Source: Candidatus Desantisbacteria bacterium CG1_02_38_46
GTDB taxonomy: Bacteria; Desantisbacteria; UBA1551; UBA1559
DNA length: 22,317 nt
Assembly (NCBI GenBank): GCA_001871015.1
Contig: MNUO01000070.1
Location: 1 to 22,317, forward strand
Reading direction: 5' to 3'
The position numbers were made by a program, and so were the translations under genes. Shown here in pieces: positions 1 through 7,639 of the stretch; position 1 is the first letter of the stretch, and each line of letters starts with the position of its first letter. The notes under the pieces are model-generated. The model did no database searches. It had not been told where the DNA came from and saw only the letters and a program-made list of their open reading frames with translations.

Positions 1-1136
1 TAATTGCCCAGGCTATAGTTTGCCCTGTCTTTTTTTGCCTGTTCTTCAAATAACCTTGTGGCAAGCATATCCAGTGCAAAAGGATTTCTGGAAACAATAA
101 TACCTATATCAGAAAAAATTGGTTTTTGTGGTCTGTTATTACAGTCGCAATCAGCAGTAACTGTGTAGAGGTGCCCCACATTCACAAGCCCTTCCCATCT
201 TCCATTCAGCAGGGTTATAAGAAAATCAGCCAGGCGCCTCGGAAAGGTATCCGCTCCTTTCCCCCATTTTATTGGTCCCCGACGAACCATCTCTATTGCT
301 TTTTGTGGACACACAGAAAGACATTCTCCGCAACCCATACATCTTTCTTCAATCAAAACTGGGATTTTTTCTTTGTTGTACCTCAGTGCTTGACCAGGAC
401 AATTCTTGGCACAGGTGCCACAGCGTTTGCACAATTCACTATTTATCTTGACAATAATATTTGCATGTATCTGTAATTTCCCCTTTCTTCCTGCTCCTCC
501 CATTGCCAATCCTTTCACGCACAATGCAAGGGGGCTGAGTCCATGAAGTGTAAGATGTGCATTGTTGAAAATAACGCCTGCTTTATCAATGGCGCCAGCA
601 ATATATATGTTCTGGTAATATCCCGGCGAATCAATATTACGCAATACCTCTTCTTCGCTAAATTCAATTACTCCCGGCACAGAAGTTATTGGCCTGTCGA
701 GTATGACGAATGGAACTCCGGTGTGTTTCTGGCTCCAGCGATTATGCTCTATAACGCTCGTATAGGCTGAAACATCACCCCCAGGGTTGCTCTCCCCTCC
801 ACGTGGTCCAGAGTAAATTACAGTTGTATCTCCGATTACACAATTAATCCCTTTTTCCTTAAGAAAGGAAATGTCTGCTTGAACAAGTTCAGGCAGCAGA
901 TACGTAATATTCTTGGGTTCTCCTGGGTGCACCTTTATGACTCCAGGACCCTTAAAATTACCGGGGTTAAGTTTTTTGAATACATCTTTGAGCTTCTGAT
1001 TCAGTTCTCTTTGAACTTGTGGATTATTGAGGTTAAGATTTTTCCCACGGATGTCTATGAAATACACCGGTGATTTTTGTCTATCACCGCTAAACTTCAG
1101 CCATTCAGGAATGTTGAGTGATTCTCTCTTACTCAC
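1..1136 (-). CDS. DUF362-family protein with two 4Fe-4S ferredoxin motifs (partial)
   Basis: The reading frame is open from a GTG at 1136 to the left edge, about 378 residues, so the C-terminus lies outside. The N-terminal 220 residues resemble the DUF362 domain. They are followed by two ferredoxin clusters: CKRCGTCAKNCPG, encoded near 435-400, and CMGCGECLSVCP, near 345-305. These should hold two [4Fe-4S] centres. DUF362 ferredoxin proteins are common in anaerobes, but their substrate is mostly unknown; an electron-transfer role is inferred. The GTG start is chosen because an in-frame TAG lies 9 bases upstream and GAGGAGAAGG directly precedes it. It is the last visible gene of the minus-strand operon, 9 bp after the SEC-C gene. 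No signal peptide or membrane segment is seen in the visible part. Confidence 0.82.
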   Translation of the reverse strand, partial: MSKRESLNIPEWLKFSGDRQKSPVYFIDIRGKNLNLNNPQVQRELNQKLKDVFKKLNPGNFKGPGVIKVHPGEPKNITYLLPELVQADISFLKEKGINCVIGDTTVIYSGPRGGESNPGGDVSAYTSVIEHNRWSQKHTGVPFVILDRPITSVPGVIEFSEEEVLRNIDSPGYYQNIYIAGAIDKAGVIFNNAHLTLHGLSPLALCVKGLAMGGAGRKGKLQIHANIIVKINSELCKRCGTCAKNCPGQALRYNKEKIPVLIEERCMGCGECLSVCPQKAIEMVRRGPIKWGKGADTFPRRLADFLITLLNGRWEGLVNVGHLYTVTADCDCNNRPQKPIFSDIGIIVSRNPFALDMLATRLFEEQAKKDRANYSLGN

Positions 1137-1145
1137 CCTTCTCCT

Positions 1146-1544
1146 CTATCTTCCGCAGCAATTTTTGTATTTTTTACCACTGCCGCACGGACAGGGGTCA
1201 TTGCGACCAATTTTTGCATGAACCCGCATTTCATCCTCAATAAAGTTGTAAGTTACTGCCGCTAAATTTTCATTATCAATTTGTCTGCGGTATTTGAAAG
1301 CTATTTTTGATGGTAAATGTCCGGTCCTGTCACACAAATGTTTTAATTTGTCGCATCGATAAAGCACAAACTTTTGCATCTCGGTTACGTCAAGGTCAGG
1401 ACCAAACCCTGCCATTCCTTCTTCAGTACTTAACATGCCGCATTTATTTCTAAAATCCTCTGGCGCACCACATACGGGGTGGAAATACAAGTCTACATAG
1501 AAGTATTTACAAATTTTATCTGCCTCTTTTCTTGAATCGGACAT
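1146..1544 (-). CDS. SEC-C motif protein
   Basis: This 132-residue protein ends in a SEC-C zinc motif, [16 protein letters not shown], the short metal-binding tail also found at the C-terminus of SecA. The rest, with several scattered cysteines and a [10 protein letters not shown] segment, is not recognised. SEC-C tails occur on many small proteins of unknown role and may bind zinc and ribosomes or partner proteins; no specific function can be given. The frame extends upstream to 1610 inside queF, but the ATG at 1544 is preferred: it follows the queF stop by one base and has a GAGG ribosome site. It is very likely co-translated with queF. Confidence 0.8.
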   Translation of the reverse strand: MSDSRKEADKICKYFYVDLYFHPVCGAPEDFRNKCGMLSTEEGMAGFGPDLDVTEMQKFVLYRCDKLKHLCDRTGHLPSKIAFKYRRQIDNENLAAVTYNFIEDEMRVHAKIGRNDPCPCGSGKKYKNCCGR

Positions 1545-1545
1545 T

Positions 1546-1965
1546 TTATCCTCGTTGCGGTTTTCTGACGTTTTTGAGTACAGCAGGAAATTTGAAACCT
1601 TTTTTTGCATAGCGTGCCGTGATTACTGTCTTTACATTTCCGCGCGGATTAAAATCGCCTGTAACCTCAATCCATCTCGGTTTCAGAATTTGAATAAGGT
1701 CATCAAGAATTTTATTTGTTATCTCTTCGTGGGAAATATACACATTGCGAAATTTGTTTATGTAAAGTTTCAAAGATTTGAGCTCCACTATTTTTCTGTC
1801 AGGGATATATTCCACACGAATCGTAGCAAAATCCGGATACCCACTCCTCGGACAGAGACAGGTGAACTCATGTAAATTGATTTCTATTATATAATCCCTC
1901 TTGCGGTTTTTGTTAGGCCAGGATTCTAATTTCGCATCCTGAATAGCTTTTTCTCCGTATTTCAT
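1546..1965 (-). CDS. queF: NADPH-dependent 7-cyano-7-deazaguanine reductase QueF
   Basis: QueF reduces preQ0 to preQ1 with two NADPH, a late step in making queuosine for tRNA. The protein is 139 residues, the single-domain type I form and a little shorter than Bacillus QueF. The catalytic cysteine and aspartate lie in [12 protein letters not shown] (Cys38 and Asp45 by family alignment), and the QueF signature ELKSLKLY is at residues 61-68. The ATG overlaps the stop of a 29-codon frame upstream, with GGAG 5 bases before it, so initiation may be coupled. A queC fragment lies at the other end of the window; a complete queC must be elsewhere if preQ0 is made rather than imported. Confidence 0.95.
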   Translation of the reverse strand: MKYGEKAIQDAKLESWPNKNRKRDYIIEINLHEFTCLCPRSGYPDFATIRVEYIPDRKIVELKSLKLYINKFRNVYISHEEITNKILDDLIQILKPRWIEVTGDFNPRGNVKTVITARYAKKGFKFPAVLKNVRKPQRG

Positions 1966-2051
1966 ATTGACTCCATGACCCTATACTTCGACTCCTGCAT
2001 CTTCTCAAAATTCCTTTTTCCAACATATTCCTTCAACTTCTCTTTTTTCAT
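1962..2051 (-). pseudogene. 29-codon frame resembling the N-terminus of LigD 3'-phosphoesterase
   Basis: A short frame starts in an ATGA overlap with the stop of the flavoprotein gene and ends in another ATGA overlap with the queF start. Its peptide contains LKEYVGKRNFEK, which resembles the opening of LigD-type 3'-phosphoesterase domains (L-x-E-Y-x-x-K-R-x-F). Nothing of the catalytic domain follows. It could be the remnant of a deleted gene kept because it couples translation of its neighbours, or a chance coupling peptide. The homology rests on about 15 residues remembered from the family, so confidence is modest. Confidence 0.4.
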
Positions 2052-3283
2052 TTTTTCGCTGCACTTTCTCCTGCAATCCGCCCCGTGGAAAATGCCATCT
2101 GGAGGTTATAACCACCGGTTGGCGCATCTAAATCAAGAATCTCACCTGCAAAATATAATCCCTTCACAAGTCTTGACTCCATTGTATGATTGTCAACTTC
2201 TTCCAGTGCCACTCCGCCACTTGTTATAATTGCTTCCTCGATAGGATGTGCACGCGAAACTTCAAGTCTCAGGTCTTTAAACAGCGTTACCAATTTAATC
2301 CTTTCTTCTCTCGTAACCGAGTGAACAGGTTTGTCTTCAAGGATATTTGAAAGTCTAACAATTATAGGTATCAGACTTTTGGGGAGTAAATCATCGAGGG
2401 CATTCCTGAATGCCTTGTTTGAATATTTCACAAAATCCCTTTGAACTCTTAAATCCAACTTTTCAAAGCTGAGCGCTGGTTTTAAATCAATATGCAAAAA
2501 CACCTTTCCACTTTCCAGACTTTCGGCAATCTTTTTGCTCATTGAAAGTATTATCGGTCCTGAAACTCCAAAATGAGTAAAGAGCATATCCCCAAATTCT
2601 TCACAAATCTTCTTTTGTCCATACATTGCTTTAGCACTTATGTTTTCAAGCGTCAAGCCAGATAATTCATTTGTCCATTTTTCAACTGTGTCAAGCGGCA
2701 CAAGTGCAGCGCGCGGATGGACAATGGTATGTCCTAATTTTTTTGCTATTCTATATCCATCTCCCGCTGAACCTGTCCCCGGATAAGACATCCCACCTGT
2801 GCATAAAATCACTCTGTCGCATTCTATAATTTCATCGTCTTTAGTCTTCGCTGCACAGACACTTTTGCCGCGTCGGATAATTTCTTTTACACTTTTCCCT
2901 AACAATATCTTTACGCCTGATTTTTTAATATAATGAACAAGTGCTCCCTGTATATCTTCAGATTTGTCGGACTGTGGAAATATTCTTCCGCCTCGCTCTT
3001 CCTTTGAAGGAACGTTAAACTTCTTAAAAAATTCTCTCAAGTCTTCATTAAAAAAATTATAAAAAGCATGGTAGAGAAAACTTCCCTTTTTACCGAATTT
3101 CGCAATGAACTCTTTAAGCGGTGCGGTATTGGTAAAATTGCATCTGTCTTTTCCTGTTATCAGCAATTTATTGCCCAGGGAATCAGTCTTCTCCAGCAGA
3201 GTGACTTTTGCCCCGCATTCAGCTGCACGGCCTGCCGCCATCATCCCTGCCGCCCCACCGCCGATTATCACCACTTTTTTCAT
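2048..3283 (-). CDS. NAD(P)/FAD-dependent oxidoreductase, HI0933/BaiN family
   Basis: This 411-residue flavoprotein is full length for the HI0933/YhiN/BaiN family. The dinucleotide-binding motif GGGAAG is at residues 8-13, followed by the family segment GKDRCNFTN. The C-terminus has the typical TSGGVALEEVDNHTMESR and LYFAGEILDLDAPTGGYN blocks that close the FAD site. BaiN of Clostridium acts on bile-acid intermediates, but most members have no known substrate, so no specific reaction is assigned. It starts 25 bp after abiEii with AGGA upstream of the ATG, and its stop overlaps the next small frame by ATGA. Confidence 0.9.
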   Translation of the reverse strand: MKKVVIIGGGAAGMMAAGRAAECGAKVTLLEKTDSLGNKLLITGKDRCNFTNTAPLKEFIAKFGKKGSFLYHAFYNFFNEDLREFFKKFNVPSKEERGGRIFPQSDKSEDIQGALVHYIKKSGVKILLGKSVKEIIRRGKSVCAAKTKDDEIIECDRVILCTGGMSYPGTGSAGDGYRIAKKLGHTIVHPRAALVPLDTVEKWTNELSGLTLENISAKAMYGQKKICEEFGDMLFTHFGVSGPIILSMSKKIAESLESGKVFLHIDLKPALSFEKLDLRVQRDFVKYSNKAFRNALDDLLPKSLIPIIVRLSNILEDKPVHSVTREERIKLVTLFKDLRLEVSRAHPIEEAIITSGGVALEEVDNHTMESRLVKGLYFAGEILDLDAPTGGYNLQMAFSTGRIAGESAAKK

Positions 3284-3308
3284 AATTTGTGTCCTGGCAG
3301 ATTTTGTT

Positions 3309-4043
3309 TCACATCCACTTTTCCACTTCTTTTTTTAATATGGTTTTAAATTCTGGTAACAGACGATGGTAACTTCTCGGTAGAAAAATACTCAGCTCGG
3401 TTTTAAAATCAATCTTCTTTTCTTCTAATATCTTTAAAATCTTATGCCTTAATCCACCCTCTCGCCTGATTTTCTCTACGCCTGGAATTCGGCTGCGTAA
3501 TATGAAATATAGATCAAAAAAATCTCTTGGTTTTTGACGCTCCAGCAATGCATTAATTTTTTCTTTTATCAACATATGGTCAGGAAGATAAATAAGAGTA
3601 TATGGAGGAAGGATTTCGCTATGTATCAAGGCAGTTGCTCCTTTAACAGAAGTTTGTTTTCTTAGAGAAATCTCCAACTGGATCTGTGGTGAATATGAAA
3701 AAATTTGAAAATGAATTACTCCAAGATATCCACCTGTTGTTTTTTTTGATTCAACAATATCCGTTTCAATTCCTTCACCTTCCATTTTTGATAAAATGGT
3801 TTCCAATAAATCTTCAATTTTTTTAAACGAAATACTGAATCCAGAAAAATCAAGGTCTTCTGAAAACCGGGGGCTCTGATGAATAATTTTTAATGCTGTC
3901 CCTCCTTTAAAAAGTACTTGCTCTGAATCATCTTCTTGATAAAAATATGACAGAAAAAGATGTTGACAATATTCACGGATAACATTGACAACGTTGGTTT
4001 GATTTTTTACAGAAACATTTTCCAAAAACTCTAGAGTAATCAT
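3309..4043 (-). CDS. abiEii: AbiEii-type nucleotidyltransferase toxin
   Basis: This 244-residue protein has the AbiEii/AbiGii nucleotidyltransferase signature: GGTALK at residues 47-52 and SEDLDF at 61-66, the metal- and nucleotide-binding loop. A downstream KEKINALLERQKPRDFFDLY block is typical of the family. AbiE systems are type IV toxin-antitoxin pairs that can give phage abortive infection; the toxin is proposed to transfer GMP or other nucleotides. In classic systems the toxin start overlaps the antitoxin stop. Here 74 bp separate them, filled by a repeat element whose edge supplies the AAAGG ribosome site just before the ATG. It lies with abiEi behind one promoter. Activity is inferred from intact motifs. 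Confidence 0.88.
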   Translation of the reverse strand: MITLEFLENVSVKNQTNVVNVIREYCQHLFLSYFYQEDDSEQVLFKGGTALKIIHQSPRFSEDLDFSGFSISFKKIEDLLETILSKMEGEGIETDIVESKKTTGGYLGVIHFQIFSYSPQIQLEISLRKQTSVKGATALIHSEILPPYTLIYLPDHMLIKEKINALLERQKPRDFFDLYFILRSRIPGVEKIRREGGLRHKILKILEEKKIDFKTELSIFLPRSYHRLLPEFKTILKKEVEKWM

Positions 4044-4109
4044 AAGAACCTTTCCCCGCCAATAATTAGTGGCGGGTCAAGAACCTTGTTTCTCGTTAGA
4101 CAAACGTCG
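4042..4109 (+). repeat. REP-like two-hairpin element, diverged single copy
   Basis: This copy shares ATAAGAACCT, AGAACCTTGTTTCTCGT and ACGTCG with the tandem copies at 14709-14840. Its first hairpin is CCCGCC/GGCGGG (GTCGCC/GGCGAC in the others) and its second is CGTT/AACG (CGTG/CACG in the others). The stems differ but stay paired. Strand is given for the orientation matching the 14.7-kb copies; the flanking genes run the other way. Confidence 0.75.
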
Positions 4110-4117
4110 TGGGTGTG

Positions 4118-4717
4118 TCATAATAAAATTTTCCTTAAAAGTTCAAGCAACCTATTATTTTTGAAGACTTTTGCATATTTCATAATTTTTTTTGTCTGTA
4201 ATCCTTTAAATAAAAACCTTTCGTTTAATGTTTTTTTGCCCAGTGCTACAAAATAAATATAATCCACCAGTGCTTTTTCAGGTTCAGCAATAAGCACAAC
4301 AACGTTTCCGATCCTGTGTGGAATATATCCAAAGTAAACTTCCTTTTTTATGGTCCGATATTCGTAAGTCTTGTTTTGAGGCTGGAAAATGCGTGTTGGC
4401 TTTGTTGTTGCCGAAGTAACAGAGTATGCGGCCTCAGGAATAATATGGTAAAAAGCGAGTGCATATTCAAAGGAAATATATGAAGGACGATAGAGAGCAT
4501 TTGCTGTCTGCAGTTCGGAAGGGGGAGAAGATGGAAAAAAATAATATCCTTTGCGAAGTCTGCCTACCATTCCTTTCATAAAATATCTGTGCAGAAGGAA
4601 CCTTATGGAGACTTCAGAAGTATGGAATAATCTTTGAAGGTCTCTCGGGGTAAAGATAGTAAAGCCCTTCTTTATCAGTTCATTTTCAATAATATACCAA
4701 TTCAGTTTTTTAGCCAT
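4118..4717 (-). CDS. abiEi: AbiEi-type antitoxin / transcriptional repressor
   Basis: This 199-residue partner of AbiEii has an N-terminal winged-helix region, about residues 1-65, with IFTPRDLQRLF and RFLLHRYFMKGMVGRLRKG. The body contains the AbiEi-family segment AEPEKALVDYIYF. AbiEi proteins neutralise the toxin and repress their own operon by binding the promoter. The frame is open to a TTG at 4762, but that codon lies in the promoter at the -10 hexamer. The ATG at 4717, about 27 bases after the predicted transcription start, is therefore chosen, although its ribosome site is poor. The stop TGA sits in TTATGA, a relic of the usual stop/start coupling to abiEii. Confidence 0.82.
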   Translation of the reverse strand: MAKKLNWYIIENELIKKGFTIFTPRDLQRLFHTSEVSIRFLLHRYFMKGMVGRLRKGYYFFPSSPPSELQTANALYRPSYISFEYALAFYHIIPEAAYSVTSATTKPTRIFQPQNKTYEYRTIKKEVYFGYIPHRIGNVVVLIAEPEKALVDYIYFVALGKKTLNERFLFKGLQTKKIMKYAKVFKNNRLLELLRKILL

Positions 4718-4750
4718 TTTGCTAATTAAATGAAATAGACTTTTAGATGT

Positions 4751-4779
4751 ATTATAACCCAATTACGACTATTTGTCAA
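4751..4779 (-). promoter_or_regulatory. Consensus sigma-70 promoter for abiE operon
   Basis: On the minus strand TTGACA (4779-4774) and TATAAT (4756-4751) are separated by 17 bases, a perfect consensus. A direct repeat of GACAAAT covers and precedes the -35 box and could be part of an AbiEi operator; that is inference. Confidence 0.88.
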
Positions 4780-4815
4780 GATTTGTCCTTAATATTTATC
4801 ATAAAGGTCATAATT

Positions 4816-5251
4816 TCATTTGTTTGGTTCATCTTTCACCCAGAACACCCACAGCGGGTAATAGGCACATATTATCGTCAGCGGAATCGAAAGCCACAGG
4901 CTCATACTGAATACCTCTGGATAATACTTTGCAAGCGTTACTACAAAAAGAGCGAGTGACCCCTGGGCCATTTTTTCGTCAAAAAGTATGAATTTTCTGG
5001 TGCGCCTGGTCCAACCGATTCCTTTTTCAGTGTGGGCATTTTCAGGAAACTCATCCTTAAACCAGAAAACGTAAATCGGTTTCACAGCACAGATTATCGC
5101 ACCCGGAAGAGACAACCACGGATTTAAAAATAGTATACGGGGAAAAATTTTTATAACAACCAGCGTACCGAAAAAAAACAGAAAGCAGCGCAAGTGCCAG
5201 GTCCACAAAAATAAATTTTTTTAATCTCCTGTCCCATTCTACTTCACCCAT
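4816..5251 (-). pseudogene. Small duplicated membrane protein, broken by a one-base frameshift
   Basis: Two frames join at a run of eight T (minus strand, 5178-5171). Removing one T gives a 144-residue protein built of two similar halves. Each half begins with a basic WxRRxxKF(I) segment, continues with hydrophobic stretches (about two membrane helices per half) and ends with a VFWxKDE motif: VFWFKDE in the first half and VFWVKDE in the second. The ATG at 5251 has AAAAGGAA upstream. I do not recognise the family. The break is in a homopolymer, so it may be a sequencing error, a phase-variable tract, or true decay. It lies 28 bp after the preceding gene and is likely the last gene of that operon. 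Confidence 0.6.
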
Positions 5252-5279
5252 TGAAGTTCCTTTTCCAGTGTGTCCACTA

Positions 5280-5816
5280 TTAATCGTTCTGCCATTTTTT
5301 TAATTTTTCCTCAAACAATTTCAAATCAGAATCTACGGATTTAGCCATAAGCATCCCTGCATAAATAATTATAGAAAACTGCCAGCAATCTGCAGTACCT
5401 ACGATTAAACCGACATGCACATCTTCGGACCTTTCCAGTTTATCCTTAAAATGCTCTATTGCTTTTTGTAGCGAACCTTCATAAACATCCACCTTTGAAG
5501 TTTCATTTTTGAATTTTAAAGATGGAAATGAAATACCCCTTACCAGAAAAAATGTCTTTAGTGTTTCTTCATTTACGTTCAAATTATCCTCAAATCCAAA
5601 ACCCTCAAATTGTGGCAGGTTTCCCGGAAGTATAATCGCGGGCTTATGCACTAAAACCTTGCCGCGGCGCACAACAGTGTCCCCTAAATTTACCAGCGAC
5701 TCCGCCAGGAAAATGTACGGAACTTCTGTACTATGCAGAGTAGCCAGGTGAGGCAGCCGGAACCTCAATACCTGGGTAGAACCAAGTGCTTTTTCCCACT
5801 GCTCTTCTAAATTCAC
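5280..5816 (-). CDS. Conserved-looking protein of unknown function, 178 aa
   Basis: A soluble, mixed-charge protein of 178 residues that I cannot assign. Visible features are a basic/hydrophobic GDTVVRRGKVLVHKPAIILPG segment near residues 45-65, a FGFEDNLNVNEET stretch, and a hydrophobic VGLIVGTADCWQFSIIIYAG region near residues 135-155 that looks like a buried strand or helix rather than a clear membrane anchor. The end is strongly charged and helical. Its ATG overlaps the dapL stop by ATGA, so the two are translationally coupled, and a small membrane-protein gene follows. Coding is supported by the overlap and length. Confidence 0.65.
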   Translation of the reverse strand: MNLEEQWEKALGSTQVLRFRLPHLATLHSTEVPYIFLAESLVNLGDTVVRRGKVLVHKPAIILPGNLPQFEGFGFEDNLNVNEETLKTFFLVRGISFPSLKFKNETSKVDVYEGSLQKAIEHFKDKLERSEDVHVGLIVGTADCWQFSIIIYAGMLMAKSVDSDLKLFEEKLKKWQND

Positions 5817-7030
5817 AACTTCCTCCTCATTCTATCAATTGCTTCCCGGATTCTTTTTTTATCAACGGTTAAAGCGAAACGGAGATAGCTCTCGCCTGAT
5901 GGACCGAATCCAACCCCTGGTGTAGCAAGGATTCCGCAATCTGAAAGAAGTTTTTCGCACATCTGTACTGAGGAAAGTTTCCTCGCCCCCCGCTGCTTTC
6001 TGACCGAAAGTAGGCACTCTGGAAGTGCGAAAGCAACACGCGGGGGACAAGTCCATACATAAAAAGTGGCTTTGGGCAAATTTACTTTCCACCCCAACTT
6101 TTTAAGACCGCTGACAAGAATATCTCGCCTTTCCTGAAGAATCTTTAAATTTTTCTTCACGCATTCCTGGCTTGAGGAAAGCGCGGTAACTGCTGCTTCC
6201 TGAATTGCCTGAAAAACACCTGAATCCAAATTTGTCTTAATTTTGCCAAGTCCAGCAATAATTTCCCTATTTCCACAAGCCCACGCGATTCTCCAGCCGG
6301 TCATATTGTAAGTTTTTGAAAGTGAGTTATATTCAACGCAGACATCTTTTGCTCCCGGAACCTGAAGGATACTGGGTGCCTTATAACCATCAAAAGTCAT
6401 CTCTGAATATGTATTGTCATAACAGACAATGATGTTGTTCTTTTTTGCAAATCTTACTGTATCTTTAAGAAAACTTTTCGGTGCAATGGCTGCGGTCGGG
6501 TTGTTCGGATAGTTTATGAACATCATTTTTGCACGTCTTAAAATTTTTGATGGAATTTTGGAAAAATCCGGCAGAAAGCTATTTTCTTCCAGCAATGGCA
6601 TCATATATGGCATACCGCCTGCAAAAATGGTTCCAATTCTGTATACCGGATAGGCTGGTTCCGGAACAAACACAACATCACCCGGATTTATAAACGCGAG
6701 TGGAATATGTCCTATACCTTCTTTCGCACCTATGAGTGAAAGGACCTCGTCTTCAGGATTAAGTCTTACGCCGAAACGTTTTCTGTGCCATTTTGCCACT
6801 GCTTGCCTGAAAGAAAGCATTCCTTCATAAGAAGGGTACCTGTGATTTTCAGAGTTTTCGCTTGCTTTTTGAAGTGCTTTTATAATGTGCCTCGGTGTGG
6901 GAATGTCCGGGTCACCGATGCCAAAACTTATCACATCAACACCTTTTTTTATTGCTTCCGATTTCATCTTATCAAGTTTTGCAAACAGATATGGCGGCAA
7001 AACCTGCAACCTCTTTGCCTGTGTAAACAT
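5813..7030 (-). CDS. dapL: LL-diaminopimelate aminotransferase (internal start of the coaE frame)
   Basis: This is a class I/II PLP aminotransferase, 405 residues from its own ATG. DapL-type enzymes convert tetrahydrodipicolinate directly to LL-diaminopimelate in lysine and peptidoglycan synthesis. The opening AKRLQVLPPYLFAKLD matches the family; the PLP lysine is K239 in SLSKTYNMTGWR, and YPNNPT is at about residues 174-179. A perfect AGGAGG lies 6 bases before the ATG, so independent initiation is expected even though the upstream coaE frame is fused. Residues about 331-350 are an insertion relative to the family, encoded by a 60-bp palindrome. Related aspartate or branched-chain aminotransferase activities cannot be excluded from sequence. 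Confidence 0.88.
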   Translation of the reverse strand: MFTQAKRLQVLPPYLFAKLDKMKSEAIKKGVDVISFGIGDPDIPTPRHIIKALQKASENSENHRYPSYEGMLSFRQAVAKWHRKRFGVRLNPEDEVLSLIGAKEGIGHIPLAFINPGDVVFVPEPAYPVYRIGTIFAGGMPYMMPLLEENSFLPDFSKIPSKILRRAKMMFINYPNNPTAAIAPKSFLKDTVRFAKKNNIIVCYDNTYSEMTFDGYKAPSILQVPGAKDVCVEYNSLSKTYNMTGWRIAWACGNREIIAGLGKIKTNLDSGVFQAIQEAAVTALSSSQECVKKNLKILQERRDILVSGLKKLGWKVNLPKATFYVWTCPPRVAFALPECLLSVRKQRGARKLSSVQMCEKLLSDCGILATPGVGFGPSGESYLRFALTVDKKRIREAIDRMRRKL

Positions 7031-7639
7031 TGAAAACCTCCTGACCACAGATTGCAAAAGAACCTGCCATAAATCAGTTATTCTTTTCTTCAACCTTGCA
7101 ATTGAACCGTCATTTTCAATTATAAAATCTGTTTTCTTCTTTCTTCTTGCGTCACTCCACTGGGAAAAAATTATTGCAATTGCTTTTTTTCTATCAATAC
7201 CTCTTTCTTGAAGTCTTTTTATCCGCAATTCCTCTGGAGCAGTGATAAGAATTGTTCTCTTAACCAATTTATCCCATCCTGCCTCAAAAAGAACAGCTGC
7301 ATTGAGAACGACAGTTTTCACACCTTTATTTCTGTATTCTATTAACTTTCTTCTAAACTCTTTTTCCATCAGCGGATGTATAATTCTATCTAATAATTTG
7401 AGTTTCCTGCGATTGCCAAAGACTATTTTACCAAGTTTCCTGCGGTCTATTTCTCCATCAGGATTTAGAATTCCCAAGCCGAATAATTTTACTATCTTTT
7501 GATATACCGGGGTGCTCTTCTCAAGAAGTCTGTGTCCAACTTCATCTGCATTTATAATCACTGCACCCATTTTTTTAAAAACTCTGGCAGCTTCGTCTTT
7601 TCCTGCCCCAACACCACCTGTCAAACCAATTACAATCAT
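5813..7639 (-). CDS. coaE: Dephospho-CoA kinase frame fused in phase to LL-diaminopimelate aminotransferase
   Basis: The first 203 residues are CoaE, which phosphorylates dephospho-CoA in the last step of CoA synthesis. They show the P-loop GGVGAGKD at residues 8-15, the INADEVGH segment and a DRIIHPLM motif. The family normally stops after a segment like ITDLWQVLL, but here the frame reads on through QSVVRRFS straight into the DapL start, with no stop codon. The expected product is therefore either a CoaE-DapL fusion of 608 residues or a long read-through form alongside separately initiated DapL. The start is placed at the ATG at 7639, where MIVIGLTGG matches the family and GAGAGG precedes it; a TTG at 7675 is possible but less likely. 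It follows the channel gene by 58 bp. Confidence 0.85.
   Translation of the reverse strand: MIVIGLTGGVGAGKDEAARVFKKMGAVIINADEVGHRLLEKSTPVYQKIVKLFGLGILNPDGEIDRRKLGKIVFGNRRKLKLLDRIIHPLMEKEFRRKLIEYRNKGVKTVVLNAAVLFEAGWDKLVKRTILITAPEELRIKRLQERGIDRKKAIAIIFSQWSDARRKKKTDFIIENDGSIARLKKRITDLWQVLLQSVVRRFSMFTQAKRLQVLPPYLFAKLDKMKSEAIKKGVDVISFGIGDPDIPTPRHIIKALQKASENSENHRYPSYEGMLSFRQAVAKWHRKRFGVRLNPEDEVLSLIGAKEGIGHIPLAFINPGDVVFVPEPAYPVYRIGTIFAGGMPYMMPLLEENSFLPDFSKIPSKILRRAKMMFINYPNNPTAAIAPKSFLKDTVRFAKKNNIIVCYDNTYSEMTFDGYKAPSILQVPGAKDVCVEYNSLSKTYNMTGWRIAWACGNREIIAGLGKIKTNLDSGVFQAIQEAAVTALSSSQECVKKNLKILQERRDILVSGLKKLGWKVNLPKATFYVWTCPPRVAFALPECLLSVRKQRGARKLSSVQMCEKLLSDCGILATPGVGFGPSGESYLRFALTVDKKRIREAIDRMRRKL
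5987..6046 (-). repeat. 60-bp palindromic element inserted in frame in dapL
   Basis: On the plus strand CCCCCGC (5987-5993) pairs with GCGGGGG (6040-6046) and TGCTTTC (5994-6000) pairs with GAAAGCA (6029-6035), with ACAC bulged. Inside, GCACT/AGTGC (6014-6018/6024-6028) forms a small hairpin, and CTTTC/GAAAG can pair alternatively. It encodes about 20 residues between CPP and LSSV that are absent from typical DapL. Confidence 0.75.
7037..7042 (-). promoter_or_regulatory. Internal ribosome binding site of dapL
   Basis: AGGAGG on the minus strand, 6 bases before the ATG at 7030 and inside the open coaE frame. It decides that DapL is probably also made on its own. Confidence 0.8.

Noticed and set aside
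126-770. Plus-strand frames at the left end
   Set aside because: They are antisense to the clear DUF362 ferredoxin frame, whose cysteine motifs read only on the minus strand.
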